Shown here: piece by piece, positions 1-8,710 of the stretch
Numbering within the stretch: the stretch's first letter is position 1
Layout of the letters: each line of letters starts with the position of its first letter
Assembly (NCBI GenBank): GCA_946965045.2
Contig: OX337234.1
Coordinates: 2,232,001-2,296,000 of the forward strand
Reading direction: 5' to 3'
DNA from: Epithemia pelagica
Lineage: Eukaryota > Bacillariophyta > Bacillariophyceae > Surirellales > Surirellaceae
Length of the DNA stretch: 64,000 bases
Translations under genes and position numbers: made by a program
Notes under the pieces: generated by a model
Told to the model about the DNA's origin: nothing
Databases searched by the model: none
Seen by the model: the letters and a program-made list of their open reading frames with translations, nothing else

Positions 1-714
1 ATTGTGGTATGCTTGATTCCACAGGAACACCAGTTATACAAGACTTTAAATGTGGCGTCTCGGTTATACACATCATCCAAAAGTTTCTCTAAAGGAGGAA
101 ATTGTCGACAAAAGACTGGTGACAATGGTGTTATGAGCGCTTATGGACAAATGTTACATCGTTTTAAGAGATGCATCAACAGCATTTCCTTCCATGACAG
201 CGATGGTCTTTTGATTGAGAGAGTTCGAGAAACGTGTCATTTGGCAGCGGAATTCATATCAAATAATTTTCCTGGAACACTTTCCTTGTTGAAAAGTTTA
301 CGGACCATTGGAGGGCTCCAAATCCCAGACGACTTGGGTGGTGACGCCAACGGTTGCAGCAGTAACATTGCCATCAGTGTCGATCTTATGAACTCTTCAC
401 ACATTGACATCAACGATGCTAGTGTTGGAGTTGTTCTATTTTCAGAGACAGAGCTTGGATCTGCACGCAATTGGTACTTTGTCATGCCCAATGTTTTGAT
501 AAAAATTGACTCGACAACTTACTCAGGTTTGGTAATTCGACTCTCCCACGGAGTTTCTATACTATTTGATGGACGTGTTATCCGTCATTGCACAAGTGTT
601 CATAAATGTGTCCGTTCCGCAGAGTCCCTTACGAGTGCCAAACGGGGACCCCACACTGTTGGCTGCTTTTTTGGGCTGTCCCTACCTGCCTTGACTCAAA
701 CCCCTGGAAGTTGA
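1..714 (+). CDS. Putative double-stranded beta-helix (2OG-Fe(II) oxygenase-like) protein, 5' partial
   Basis: The frame is open from the window edge to a TGA at 712-714 (about 237 codons), so the true start may lie upstream. Numbering from codon 2, the sequence 'SSHIDIND' gives an HxD pair (H133, D135), followed by 'GLVIRLSHGVSILFDGRVIRH' regions ending in H195 with nearby Arg residues. HxD...H with a Gly-rich strand between is the metal-binding layout of the double-stranded beta-helix oxygenase fold; this is a motif-level inference, not a family match. The ORF converges on the cysteine-rich ORF of the Ginger-like element and overlaps its 3' end by 19 bp, so it may belong to the mobile element rather than the host. 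It could alternatively be a host or unrelated transposon gene. No start codon or promoter can be assigned. Confidence 0.45.
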   Translation: MVVCLIPQEHQLYKTLNVASRLYTSSKSFSKGGNCRQKTGDNGVMSAYGQMLHRFKRCINSISFHDSDGLLIERVRETCHLAAEFISNNFPGTLSLLKSLRTIGGLQIPDDLGGDANGCSSNIAISVDLMNSSHIDINDASVGVVLFSETELGSARNWYFVMPNVLIKIDSTTYSGLVIRLSHGVSILFDGRVIRHCTSVHKCVRSAESLTSAKRGPHTVGCFFGLSLPALTQTPGS

Positions 715-1668
715 TGGAAATTCCGATTCATACACCTGTTTTCACTACATTTGCAGCTTGCGTCACAAGCCTGATTTTTCTTCCTGCACCCACAGTTGTT
801 TGTCGTACATTGAGAACTGCTTGCTTTACAAGAACATCCAGTGCCATAACTCTTAGTAGTACGTAATTTCGTTTTCAACTGTCCTTCCTGACTATATGCG
901 ATTCGATGAGCGTCACGGATCGACAAAAAAGCCATTTTAGTGGGATCAAATGTTTTGTCAATAATCTGTTTCTGTAAATCTCGACGTGCTTTGCCCATTG
1001 GTGAAGAAGAATGAATAAGACTATACGTGTCCCGTGCGTACCATGTTGGTGTTCTTGTTCGTTTATCTCCTATAATCCCTTCAGGCAGTACCAATCTAAC
1101 AGATGGTTGCAAACTGTGAGAGACCGCAAAAACAAGGCAGTGTATTCCATGGCGGCTCTGGTTTGCACGATCTCGAGGGTCAGGAAACAGGGCTACAGCG
1201 TCTCCAACGGAAACTCGGAATCCAGCTTGCTGGTTCATCCTTATCATTTTGGTCGCTTGTCTTCGTTGTTCCGCCTGGCGAGTGGATATATTTTCATATC
1301 GAGTATATTGCCTTTCTGTCGTATCGTCTATCATAAGAAAACTACAATTACATCCACGTACATCTGAGTATTACTATAGAGCAAATGGAATGGAAGGAGA
1401 ACAACTTACTTCTTGGATTGGTTTCTTTGCGAGCGACGTGTTGTTTCTTCAGTTTTTTCTGTGTCCATGAAACCAGATAGATAATTCAAATATTGCTCTT
1501 TCAACGACGTCTGACCGACCGATGTATATTCCTCATGGAACTTCTGCCGTAATGCAGAATTGAGATTTTCTTGAATATGTTTCCGACCGTGGATCGCCAA
1601 GTATCTTCGGAACGTGTTGATGGATGTAGATCTTTCCTTTTCGATGGATTTTTCAATACAGGCCTCAT
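696..1668 (-). CDS. Cysteine-rich CXC-like module, spliced, C-terminal part of the Ginger-like protein
   Basis: The upstream piece ('INTFRRYLAIHGRKHIQ...' to 'RSQRNQSK') runs to 1410 and is in the -1 frame relative to the Ulp1 ORF. A 68-bp intron (1342-1409) with GTAAGT donor and TTGTAG acceptor restores phase to the downstream exon (696-1341). Near the C-terminus there is a dense cysteine cluster: 'CSCKASSSQC', 'NNCGCRKKNQAC', 'DASCKCSENRCMN'. The spacing resembles the CXC/CRC (tesmin/TSO1-type) zinc-binding module and the Cys-rich tails of integrase-derived domesticated proteins; that assignment is by eye. It would plausibly bind DNA. The stop at 696 lies inside the 3' end of the convergent plus-strand ORF. 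Confidence 0.5.
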
Positions 1669-3378
1669 TAAATACATAATACTCAAAGAAGCAAGGACTC
1701 CACAGGAGTTCGAATCCTTTTGGATACCCATCATTCTTGTATCATATGCAATCGTCCAAAAGGCAGACGATGAGTGGCTGTCATCTGTCTGCAAGCAATG
1801 GACTGGACGCACATTACTGTCTGCTTGCTGTAGGAGTTCGTAATACCATAAAGTCGCCAGAGCACTCTTGTTCCACAGTGAATGATTGTTTCCCCCCGAC
1901 ATTCCATCATAGACATCAATTTTTTTCTTGTCGATATCGATGTGGATTACAACATAATGGCTTTTGCCGAAACCAAGAGAAATAACCTCTTTAACGTAGG
2001 GATCTTGATCTTTCAAATTATATGTCTTCATCTTCCATTTTCTCATTTCTGAAAGATCTGCTTTCGAATAGTTTGTTGTTGAATTATGGAACAGTATGGT
2101 CCTGTTGTGAAAGTAGTGCTCTACCAATGTGCCGAAGCTGTGTACCAACGAATGCGGTAGCCACTTTTGAGAACAATCTGAAAAGTAATGCTGGAGACAT
2201 TGACCCGATGGGACTTGAAGTACTTTGGTCGATTGACCACAAGAACAATCTTTGCAAGAAAGGTGACAAACAATGAATTTGTCTTTCCTATTTGCACCGA
2301 CGAAACTACCTGATGCAATAATTTGTTGGTACGCATTGGCCAGTGGAATTGTCTTCAGATGCCGTCGATCAGAAGGCTGTGGTGAAGGCATGATAACAAT
2401 CTCTTCTCCAGACACCACTTTGTTATGATCTTGAGACGACTTGCCCAACACTTCGGTCAATTTGTCCGACTTAGGAGGCGATGTGTTGGACTCACGAGGC
2501 AATTTGTCCGACTCTTGAGGCAATACGTTGGACACTTGGTGCAGTTTGTCCGACATCTGGGGCAATTTGTCGATCATTTTGGGTGTTTTGTCTGATTCTT
2601 GAAGCAATTTGTCAGAAACTTGGGGCGATTTGTCCGAACCAAGTGGTAACTTATCAGACATTCGGGCCGATTTGTCTGTTTCTTGAGGCCATTTGTCAGA
2701 CATTTGGGGCGATTTGTCTGTTTTTTGAGGCGATATGCCGGACACTTGGGGTGATATGTCGGACTTCTGAGGCAATACGTTGGACGCCTGGGTCGATTTG
2801 TCTGACGCTCTAGGCAATAAGTTGGACTCATGAGACAATCCGTGAGATTCTAAAGGCGATTCGTCGGACACTTGGGGCGATTTGTCTGTTTCTTGAGGCA
2901 ATATGTCGGACACTTGGGGCAATTTGTCTGTTTCTTGAGGCAATATGTCGGACACTTGGGACGATTTGTCTGTTTCTTGAGGCAATACGTCGGACACTTG
3001 GGGCGATATGTCAGACGCTTGTGGTAATTTGTCCAACACTTGAGACAAGACGTTGGATCCTTGGGGTGATTTGTGTGACCGTTGAGGTGATACATTGGAA
3101 TCGTGAGCCAATCGGTGAGACAAATGGGGCGATTTGTCAGACTTCTGAGGTAATATGTCGTGCTTATGAGGCAATTTGTCAGACAAATGGGGCAATTTGT
3201 CCGATTTCCGAGGGAATGCCTGCAACACTTGGGATGATTTGTCCGACTTGTAAAGTGGTTTGTCTTCATTGTCCTCATTATACGTGTCTTCATCATCACT
3301 ATCAGTTGATGAACTCATGACAGGCATGGAAGTGGCCACTTTTTGACGTGCCCTATCCCGGAGTTGGGAAATAAGCAA
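1501..3378 (-). CDS. Ulp1-type (C48) cysteine protease with long heptad-repeat N-terminus
   Basis: The frame opens right after a TAA near 3388; the first ATG is at about 3327 ('MPVMSSSTDSDDED'), so it is either translated separately or joined to the integrase by a -1 shift in the overlap. Residues 45-317 are 39 heptads of consensus SDKxPQx. The C-terminal third has Ulp1 features: 'SHYVVIHIDIDKKKIDVYDG' supplies the His and the Asp about 12 residues later, and 'GIQKDSNSCGVLASL' supplies the oxyanion Gln and the Cys nucleophile. Such proteases cleave SUMO/ubiquitin-like conjugates in host contexts; the substrate here is unknown. After 'MYLMRP' the frame ending at 1501 loses protein-like character while the -1 frame continues sensibly into the CXC segment, implying another frame change between about 1620 and 1670. 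Confidence 0.65.
   Translation of the reverse strand: MLISQLRDRARQKVATSMPVMSSSTDSDDEDTYNEDNEDKPLYKSDKSSQVLQAFPRKSDKLPHLSDKLPHKHDILPQKSDKSPHLSHRLAHDSNVSPQRSHKSPQGSNVLSQVLDKLPQASDISPQVSDVLPQETDKSSQVSDILPQETDKLPQVSDILPQETDKSPQVSDESPLESHGLSHESNLLPRASDKSTQASNVLPQKSDISPQVSGISPQKTDKSPQMSDKWPQETDKSARMSDKLPLGSDKSPQVSDKLLQESDKTPKMIDKLPQMSDKLHQVSNVLPQESDKLPRESNTSPPKSDKLTEVLGKSSQDHNKVVSGEEIVIMPSPQPSDRRHLKTIPLANAYQQIIASGSFVGANRKDKFIVCHLSCKDCSCGQSTKVLQVPSGQCLQHYFSDCSQKWLPHSLVHSFGTLVEHYFHNRTILFHNSTTNYSKADLSEMRKWKMKTYNLKDQDPYVKEVISLGFGKSHYVVIHIDIDKKKIDVYDGMSGGNNHSLWNKSALATLWYYELLQQADSNVRPVHCLQTDDSHSSSAFWTIAYDTRMMGIQKDSNSCGVLASLSIMYLMRPVLKNPSKRKDLHPSTRSEDTWRSTVGNIFKKISILHYGRSSMRNIHRSVRRR
2428..3246 (-). repeat. 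39 tandem 21-bp units coding for SDKxPQx heptads
   Basis: Reading on the minus strand, residues 45-317 of the protease ORF parse without gaps into 39 seven-residue units, for example SDKLPHL, SDISPQV, SDVLPQE, TDKSPQV, SDILPQE. Each is 21 bp; a frequent pair of units is 'TCCGACATATTGCCTCAAGA' followed by 'AACAGACAAATCGCCCCAAG'. Units are diverged from each other but keep exact length, so no indel has survived. The protein product would be a long disordered Ser/Asp/Lys/Pro/Gln tether. Confidence 0.9.
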
Positions 3379-5455
3379 TTTCCAAGTTTATGAGAGCTGG
3401 AGGCTCCAGAAGTGTCGGACTCAGCAGTATCTTCACCAGTCGATTCACATGGGAGACACGTTAGTTGGCCAGAAGACATGATATGTGGCCGAAATTTGTC
3501 TGGTATGTTGGACCAATCAGAATTTTGGAAGGTTTTGAAAACCTCATCTTCTGGTGTCATGTCGATATCAGTAGAGTTTTGTTGAATGAGGGAACGGACC
3601 CTTTCTGTTGCCAGGTCTCCCAGTTCCTCAATATCATTTACCGTTAATTCACCAACCTTGGCATAATGTTCCGCAATTTCAATCGAGCCAGTGTTGAGAC
3701 ACCGCTCAAGAGGTGTTTCCCAATCTCTTAATTCGGATGAAGAGTATCCTGTCGCTCCTTGAAAGTGATTGAAAAAGGGGACTCCAAATACAGTTTGATA
3801 AGCTGACATGGGCGTGGTACCAGTGCGACGAATTGACCCATTCAGAGCAGTCATTGCCCGTCCTAGTGCCATTGTCCAGTTGAAATTTCGGTTGCCCTTG
3901 GACCATTCCTCCGCAACATAAGACTGAACGATATTGCGGATGCTCTTGTTGGCGTTTTCGACAGAACCTTGATCCCGGGGCTTTCTCGGACGGCCTTGCA
4001 CGGTAGTAATATGCGGGTTATTGGCCATGAGCATTTTGATTATTTCTTTCCCACAAACTTCCATTCCATTATCTGTTTGGTAAATGGATGGAAAACCAAC
4101 GATGCCAAACATCAGAGATAAATGGTGAGAAATAATGGCTGTATGTTTCGAAGGGACCGCCGCCAACAATACAAATTGAGTGAAGTGATCTTTACAACTC
4201 AAGATGTATCTCATCTCTACTACATGGAGGTCCTTATCGCCTGCACCATTTGCATCGGACATTTTAACCAAGTCGACTTGATACCGATCTCTAAAAGCCA
4301 GAGAACGGATTGGTTTTATGGCACCTTTATGAGGAGCTGCCCGTTTTTTCCTCATGGAACAACGTGGACATCCCATGATGTACGCCTTCACCTGACGACT
4401 GGTGATGTTTGAATATGTTTCTTTCAAAGCATTATACGTTGTTTCCTCGCAAAGCCAATGTCCGACGCTGACATGGTGCTCGCGAATGACGTCGAAAATT
4501 TCATCCGCCGAAAGAATCCGTTGCCCATTGTCATCAAATAAAACATAGTGTGTCTGTCCATTACGACGTACTTTCCGAACTTGACGGTGACGAAATTTCT
4601 TGTTACGCCCATGGGGGTGGAGCAACCTAAAGCCGAGGCCAGTCTGTGGATCAGGTTGACCAGGTAGAGGTGCTTTTGCGTGAGAGTCCCCATCCTTCCA
4701 ATGCCGCAAGACATAGATTTCTTGTTCGAGTTGCTGGCGGGACAACACGCGCGAATTTTTTGCGAAATCACGGATAGGCTTGGTGTAATCTCCCGAAGAA
4801 GTGTCAATGGTAAAAGAAGTGCCAAAGACATGCTCATTGAACAGCATGCGATGTTCGTTCACAAGACTTGAGTCGTTGTCCTCAGGAAAATTAGATGGGA
4901 GAATCGTCACCGACTTTTGCATGGAGGAAGACGAATTTCCTTTCTTGTTGCATGAGGCCGTCGGTTTCTTGGTGGAAGATTTAGAACCAACGGACCTTTT
5001 AGCTTTCCGTGAGTCTTTTTTCTCCTTGTAGCCAACCTCCTCCGATGAGGAAGAAGAGTTATCGGCACTGTCGCTTGTAGAATCTTCCGATGACGACCCA
5101 GAATAAGTAATTCTGGAAGCGGATCGAGCGGTACGACGCCGGTCCTTTTTGGGTTCACGAACAGAAACATTTGAAACAGACGATGCCCGTCGTTTTGAAT
5201 TCGTCTTGTTTCTTTGTCTAGGGGCAGACGACAGAGAAGTGGAACTGGTACTATCGTCATCGTTGTCATGTCTTGCTTTCGACGTACGAGCTTTTTTGTT
5301 CGATTCGGACGGTGTTTTTTCCTCTTTTTCCCCCGCCCATAATCAACAGATTGCTCTTGTTGTTCTCGCAACTGTTTCAGAAACGGCTGCAACAGAGCAA
5401 GGTCTGTAGGGTCTATTTCAACCAGTTCCGTCTGTTTCCTTTTTTTCCTTGGCAT
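3315..5455 (-). CDS. Ginger-type integrase/transposase with one internal frame change
   Basis: Translation starts at ATG 5455 ('MPRKKRKQTELVEIDP'), a Lys/Arg-rich N-terminus that could be a nuclear localisation signal. At an A6 run (5315-5320 on the plus strand) the frame must step by -1 to enter a Ser-rich linker that continues into the integrase. In the 535-residue part starting at 4922 I see an H149/H150...H155...C185-x2-C188 zinc-binding (HHCC-like) module and an rve catalytic core with D217 ('YQVDLVKM'), D284 ('YQTDNGMEV') and E322 ('GSVENANKSI'), spacing D-66-D-37-E. The flanking 'GRPRKPRDQGSVE' is typical of integrases. The frame stops at 3315, overlapping the next ORF by 64 nt. DNA strand transfer during transposition is the inferred role. 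All catalytic residues are present despite the frame break. Confidence 0.75.
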
Positions 5456-5460
5456 GAGGA

Positions 5461-5671
5461 ACGTAATTCTGCGGCAGAGCTACCACACTGTCGTCTCCCA
5501 CCAACAGAATTACGTATCAACTTGAAAGGAAACGAATTCCACCAACAGGAAAGTAGAAACAGAACGTAATTCAATGGCAGAGCTACCACACTGTCGTATC
5601 CTACCAAAAGAATGACGTGTCAACTTCTTGAAAGGAAAGGAATTCCAACAACAGGATAGTAGAAACAGACA
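5461..5671. repeat. Two tandem copies of a ~105-bp unit before the integrase start, with an inverted repeat
   Basis: Copy 1 runs 5461-5563 and copy 2 from 5564 to about 5671. Both contain 'GCAGAGCTACCACACTGTCG', a 'GAAAGGAAA' segment and an 'AGTAGAAACAGA' end. In copy 1 the first 11 bases 'acgtaattctg' (5461-5471) are perfectly inverted at 5505-5515 ('cagaattacgt'), able to form a hairpin; in copy 2 the arms are degraded. The array sits immediately upstream of ATG 5455, so it is 5' UTR/promoter of the integrase gene or a transposon terminus. Confidence 0.85.
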
Positions 5672-5900
5672 AAGTTGACAGATGCAAACGGCATGATAAA
5701 TGAGAAATAGGACAGAAAAGGAGAAAAGGGAAGGAATATACTCATACCTTAGCAATCTCAGAAGATAGAGCAAGAAGAATGGGAAGTATAGGTACGGAGT
5801 GCTTTCAGCAAGGAAAAGAGAGAGAGTGTTGTTTTGGTTGTAACAGTAATCAGGAGAGGTGTGTGTTGGGAAAAATGAAGCCTGCCATGGTGTGACGGTG

Positions 5901-5914
5901 TGACAGCGCTGTCA
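5901..5914. other. Perfect 14-bp palindrome TGACAGCGCTGTCA
   Basis: A self-complementary 14-mer lies in noncoding DNA about 450 bp upstream of the integrase start. It could be a dimeric protein binding site in the transposon promoter; nothing else supports a function. Confidence 0.3.
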
Positions 5915-6289
5915 ATCACGATATGTAAACATATTATCCTCATATATAGTGGATATTGAAAGGACTACACAAGAAATGAGAGTCGTTGGCCATATTTCAT
6001 TCATTCATAGATGGATATGGTTACGTAGAGAAGTATGGGCATTAATTTAGAAACTGTACAGATAATCACTGTTGTAATCTGGGACCAATAAATTCATATC
6101 GGGGTGAAATAAGGAAATCTTTATCGGAAGAATGAAGATTCGTACAATGAAGAATCGGTTTATATGAGAATTCCCAGCTTGGTTTTACGTTTGAAATAAG
6201 TATTAAATGAAAATATAGACAAAAATATGGTCTTAATGAAGGCATGTCGGGCTTACACGTGTAATAGTCAATTTGTAGTATGCATTTTG

Positions 6290-6500
6290 ACTCATGAAAA
6301 CTCATTTGTAATTTGTAGAAGACAAATGGGGCGTAAAATGGCCAATTTTGACAAGATGTGCGATGTGTCTGACACAAATCCGACATATTGACCTACGCCA
6401 TTCGACAAATCGACTAATGGGACATAATCGCAGAAGGGTCGCAAATATGCCTTTGGGGGACAAAAATGAGAGACGGGGGACGATTTCTGAACGATGGTGT
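6290..6500 (+). repeat. Decayed noncoding copies of the 21-bp Ginger-linker repeat, inverted
   Basis: Plus-strand words match the sense (minus) strand of the protein repeat: 'AGACAAATGGGGCG' at 6320 is identical to 14 nt inside the array near 3118, and 'TCCGACATATTG' then 'CGACAAATCG' at 6380-6412 match the array consensus. GAC trinucleotides that begin the units recur at 6350/6371, 6382/6404 and 6459/6479, that is at about 20-22 bp. The reading frames are broken by stops, so this is not coding. The surrounding stretch 5672-6918 holds no gene I can support. Confidence 0.5.
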
Positions 6501-6918
6501 CAAATTTTGCATGGAGAGTTTTCAATGGAAAAGTCATGAATTGGTGCGGTCCTACCATTGCCATTGTCGATATGACTATTAGTACGATGTATCTGCAGAA
6601 GGCCGTCATCAACGGCATCATGAAGAGGCGTATGAGGACGATACCTGAGACGGACACATAAATTTTTTTTTCGAAAACAAAACGATAGGAAATGATAACT
6701 CGTTAGGAAGTTCAACGCTAGGAACGAACGATGGGGTGTGAAATCGGACAAATTACAAATGAAAATGCGACTCGTCCATTTGTGGAATGCGCAATTTGTT
6801 GGGTAACATCTCTAAAAGAGTAAGAGAGGTGGTGCTTTCACTGACCACAAAGATCGTTGGATCACGAACATGACGTCATAGACATCATTTCATCGAAACC
6901 TCACGTTTTTTCCAGACG

Positions 6919-8112
6919 ATGGACGACCACGACGACGATGATGATGCCAACGAACAAGAAGGACGTATCGCACGTCATTTGTTTCGAACTGACTCGGATA
7001 GTAGCATCAGCAGCAACCGGAGCACTGAGAGAGACCGAGACGACATCACTCTGCTAAATGGTCGCGAACGCAACAATACAGAGCCCACCAAAGAGAAAGG
7101 AGGAGGAGAAGAGGAAGAACGATCTCGGCGAACGATTCGTGGAATTGTACTCGAAGAAGCCTCTGTAGGTGGATCGATTGCGGAAAAGTTGTGGCCGGCG
7201 GCTGAACAATTGGCCGATTACCTCTTGCATCTTGCTGCTCTTCAGCCAGAGCAACTACGACTACAACAGGAGCATCATCAACAACAACAAGAGAATGCGC
7301 GAGGGAAAAGACCCTTCTCTCAAGAGTCATGGAATATAAAGTTCAAATTGAGGAATCAATTGACGCGACCATGTGCTTTTTTGGAATTGGGAGCAGGTGT
7401 GGGTTTGACGGGCTTGTTACTGGCGGCGAACTTATCGACTTGTCGACGAGCACTCTTGACCGATGTGGCACAAGGATTAGTTCTACTGGAACGGAACCGA
7501 CAAGCCAACTTTCCACCAGAAGCGTGTAATGACCAAAACAACAACAACAACAACAACACCAGAAGCACAGATAATTGTGATGTCAATGGGTTGGCCCCGA
7601 CTGTAACAAACTTTGAGGATGCTGTAGGTGCAGTCGGTCAAAGGCTCCCACCGACGGTACAGTTACAAGAACTGCGTTGGGGAAATGCGTCACATTATGC
7701 TCAAGCTCTAGACTGGTACTATCAGCAACATTGCAAACGAAGCAACCAAACAACAACACCCAACCACCACGGTGTTATAAATGAGAACAAACAAGAAGAA
7801 GAGCCTTTGATTTTGGTTGGAAGTGATGTGGTTTATTGGGAAGAACTGCATGAACCCTTGGAGCATTGCTTGTTTCATCTATTGAAGGGGACACCTGTAG
7901 GGACCTTTTGTATATTGGCTGGAATGCGACGATGGAAACGCGACTCCAAATTCTTTCAAACATTGGGCAAACGAACTCAAACCACCACACATGAATTGTC
8001 ATGTACATGCCTGGATGAATTTGTGGAGCGACGTGACGACGATAGGAACAATGACAGTGCACCCCGCCGAAACATTTGTCGCATTTACGCCATTTCCATG
8101 ATCCGCAAGTAA
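6919..8112 (+). CDS. METTL21-like (methyltransferase-16 family) protein lysine methyltransferase
   Basis: A 397-residue single-exon ORF. The N-terminus is acidic ('MDDHDDDDDANEQEG') and probably disordered. 'GIVLEEASVGGSIAEKLWPA' followed by 'FLELGAGVGLTGLLLA' is the SAM-binding motif I of class I methyltransferases, and 'LILVGSDVVYWEELHEPL' matches the (D/S)DVVY-type motif of the METTL21/Methyltransf_16 group. Members trimethylate lysines on chaperones, elongation factors and similar proteins in cytosol or nucleus; the substrate here cannot be told. Compared with usual family members (about 220-260 aa) it is enlarged by the acidic N-terminus and by an Asn-run insertion (CAA/AAC repeats near 7540) between the core strands. 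It converges on the PNPase gene. Confidence 0.75.
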   Translation: MDDHDDDDDANEQEGRIARHLFRTDSDSSISSNRSTERDRDDITLLNGRERNNTEPTKEKGGGEEEERSRRTIRGIVLEEASVGGSIAEKLWPAAEQLADYLLHLAALQPEQLRLQQEHHQQQQENARGKRPFSQESWNIKFKLRNQLTRPCAFLELGAGVGLTGLLLAANLSTCRRALLTDVAQGLVLLERNRQANFPPEACNDQNNNNNNNTRSTDNCDVNGLAPTVTNFEDAVGAVGQRLPPTVQLQELRWGNASHYAQALDWYYQQHCKRSNQTTTPNHHGVINENKQEEEPLILVGSDVVYWEELHEPLEHCLFHLLKGTPVGTFCILAGMRRWKRDSKFFQTLGKRTQTTTHELSCTCLDEFVERRDDDRNNDSAPRRNICRIYAISMIRK

Positions 8113-8710
8113 TCAAACGAAGGGATCGCTTTCCTGAAAGGACAAAAAGTCGGCGATGGCAGTACATCATATCAATGGCTATTGTTTGGCGCATACTTTG
8201 ATCCATGATCTTGATTTTGTGTGGATGGCCGAGTCTTCACCATGTGAACTGATTTTCTTGTTAACACAAGTGAAGAACTTCAAAAAAGCGCCTCGAGAGG
8301 GAGCGTTGTTGGAGAAGTTGATAGATTTCGATTCCACGAGAAAAAATGTCTCACCGATGGACTCTACATCCCCCCAACAAAACTTCGATAGAGCATATAG
8401 TCTCGACGAATTACAATGGGTTGTATGATTAAATAATGGTTCCTCACCTCACTGGTTCCGAGTTGCGATGGCATCAATGATTCCTTCTTATACAACCAGC
8501 CAAGAATTAGGTATTCACCAAAAAGTGGCGTCGCCGATTCTGACAGTGACTGGTAGACTGACTTTCTGGCATCAAGGAAAACGCGAGGAATTGTCCACTT
8601 TAGTTCTGCAAGCCACGAAGCTGTGTCTCTGTAAATACAAGACAATGATCTATTAAGTGAAAGGTTTTAGCGAATGCACTACGCAAAATTCGTAAGGTAT
8701 CATCGAACAA
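8113..8710. other. Convergent intergenic stretch, no gene supported
   Basis: Two short plus-strand ORFs (90 and 62 codons) are present but show no recognisable domain and lie in the 3' space between two convergent genes. It presumably carries the two 3' UTRs. Confidence 0.5.

Larger units (their letters stand above)
696..5671 (-). mobile_element. Ginger1-like DNA transposon coding block (integrase, Ulp1 protease, CXC)
   Basis: Three minus-strand coding segments follow one another with no room for a host gene: gypsy-type integrase, heptad-repeat linker plus Ulp1 cysteine protease, and a spliced cysteine-rich module. Ginger1 cut-and-paste transposons are described as coding for a gypsy-like integrase with an additional OTU or Ulp1 protease domain, which matches this order. 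No reverse transcriptase, RNase H, gag or LTR is visible in the block, arguing against an LTR retrotransposon. I could not identify terminal inverted repeats or a target duplication; the true ends are probably outside the stated span, on the right perhaps as far as about 6850. Three -1 frame changes suggest either a decayed copy or consensus errors at A-runs. Confidence 0.65.

Noticed and set aside
1705..1715. GTTCGAATCC resembling a tRNA T-loop
   Set aside because: No matching acceptor, D or anticodon stems around it; it is within the Ulp1 coding region.
3315..3388. Programmed -1 frameshift between integrase and protease
   Set aside because: The overlap has C-AAA-AAG in frame but no standard slippery heptamer, and two other -1 steps in the same gene argue for decay or A-run miscounting.
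8156..8656. Two short plus-strand ORFs between the methyltransferase and PNPase genes
   Set aside because: No domain, placed in the 3' UTR space of two convergent genes.
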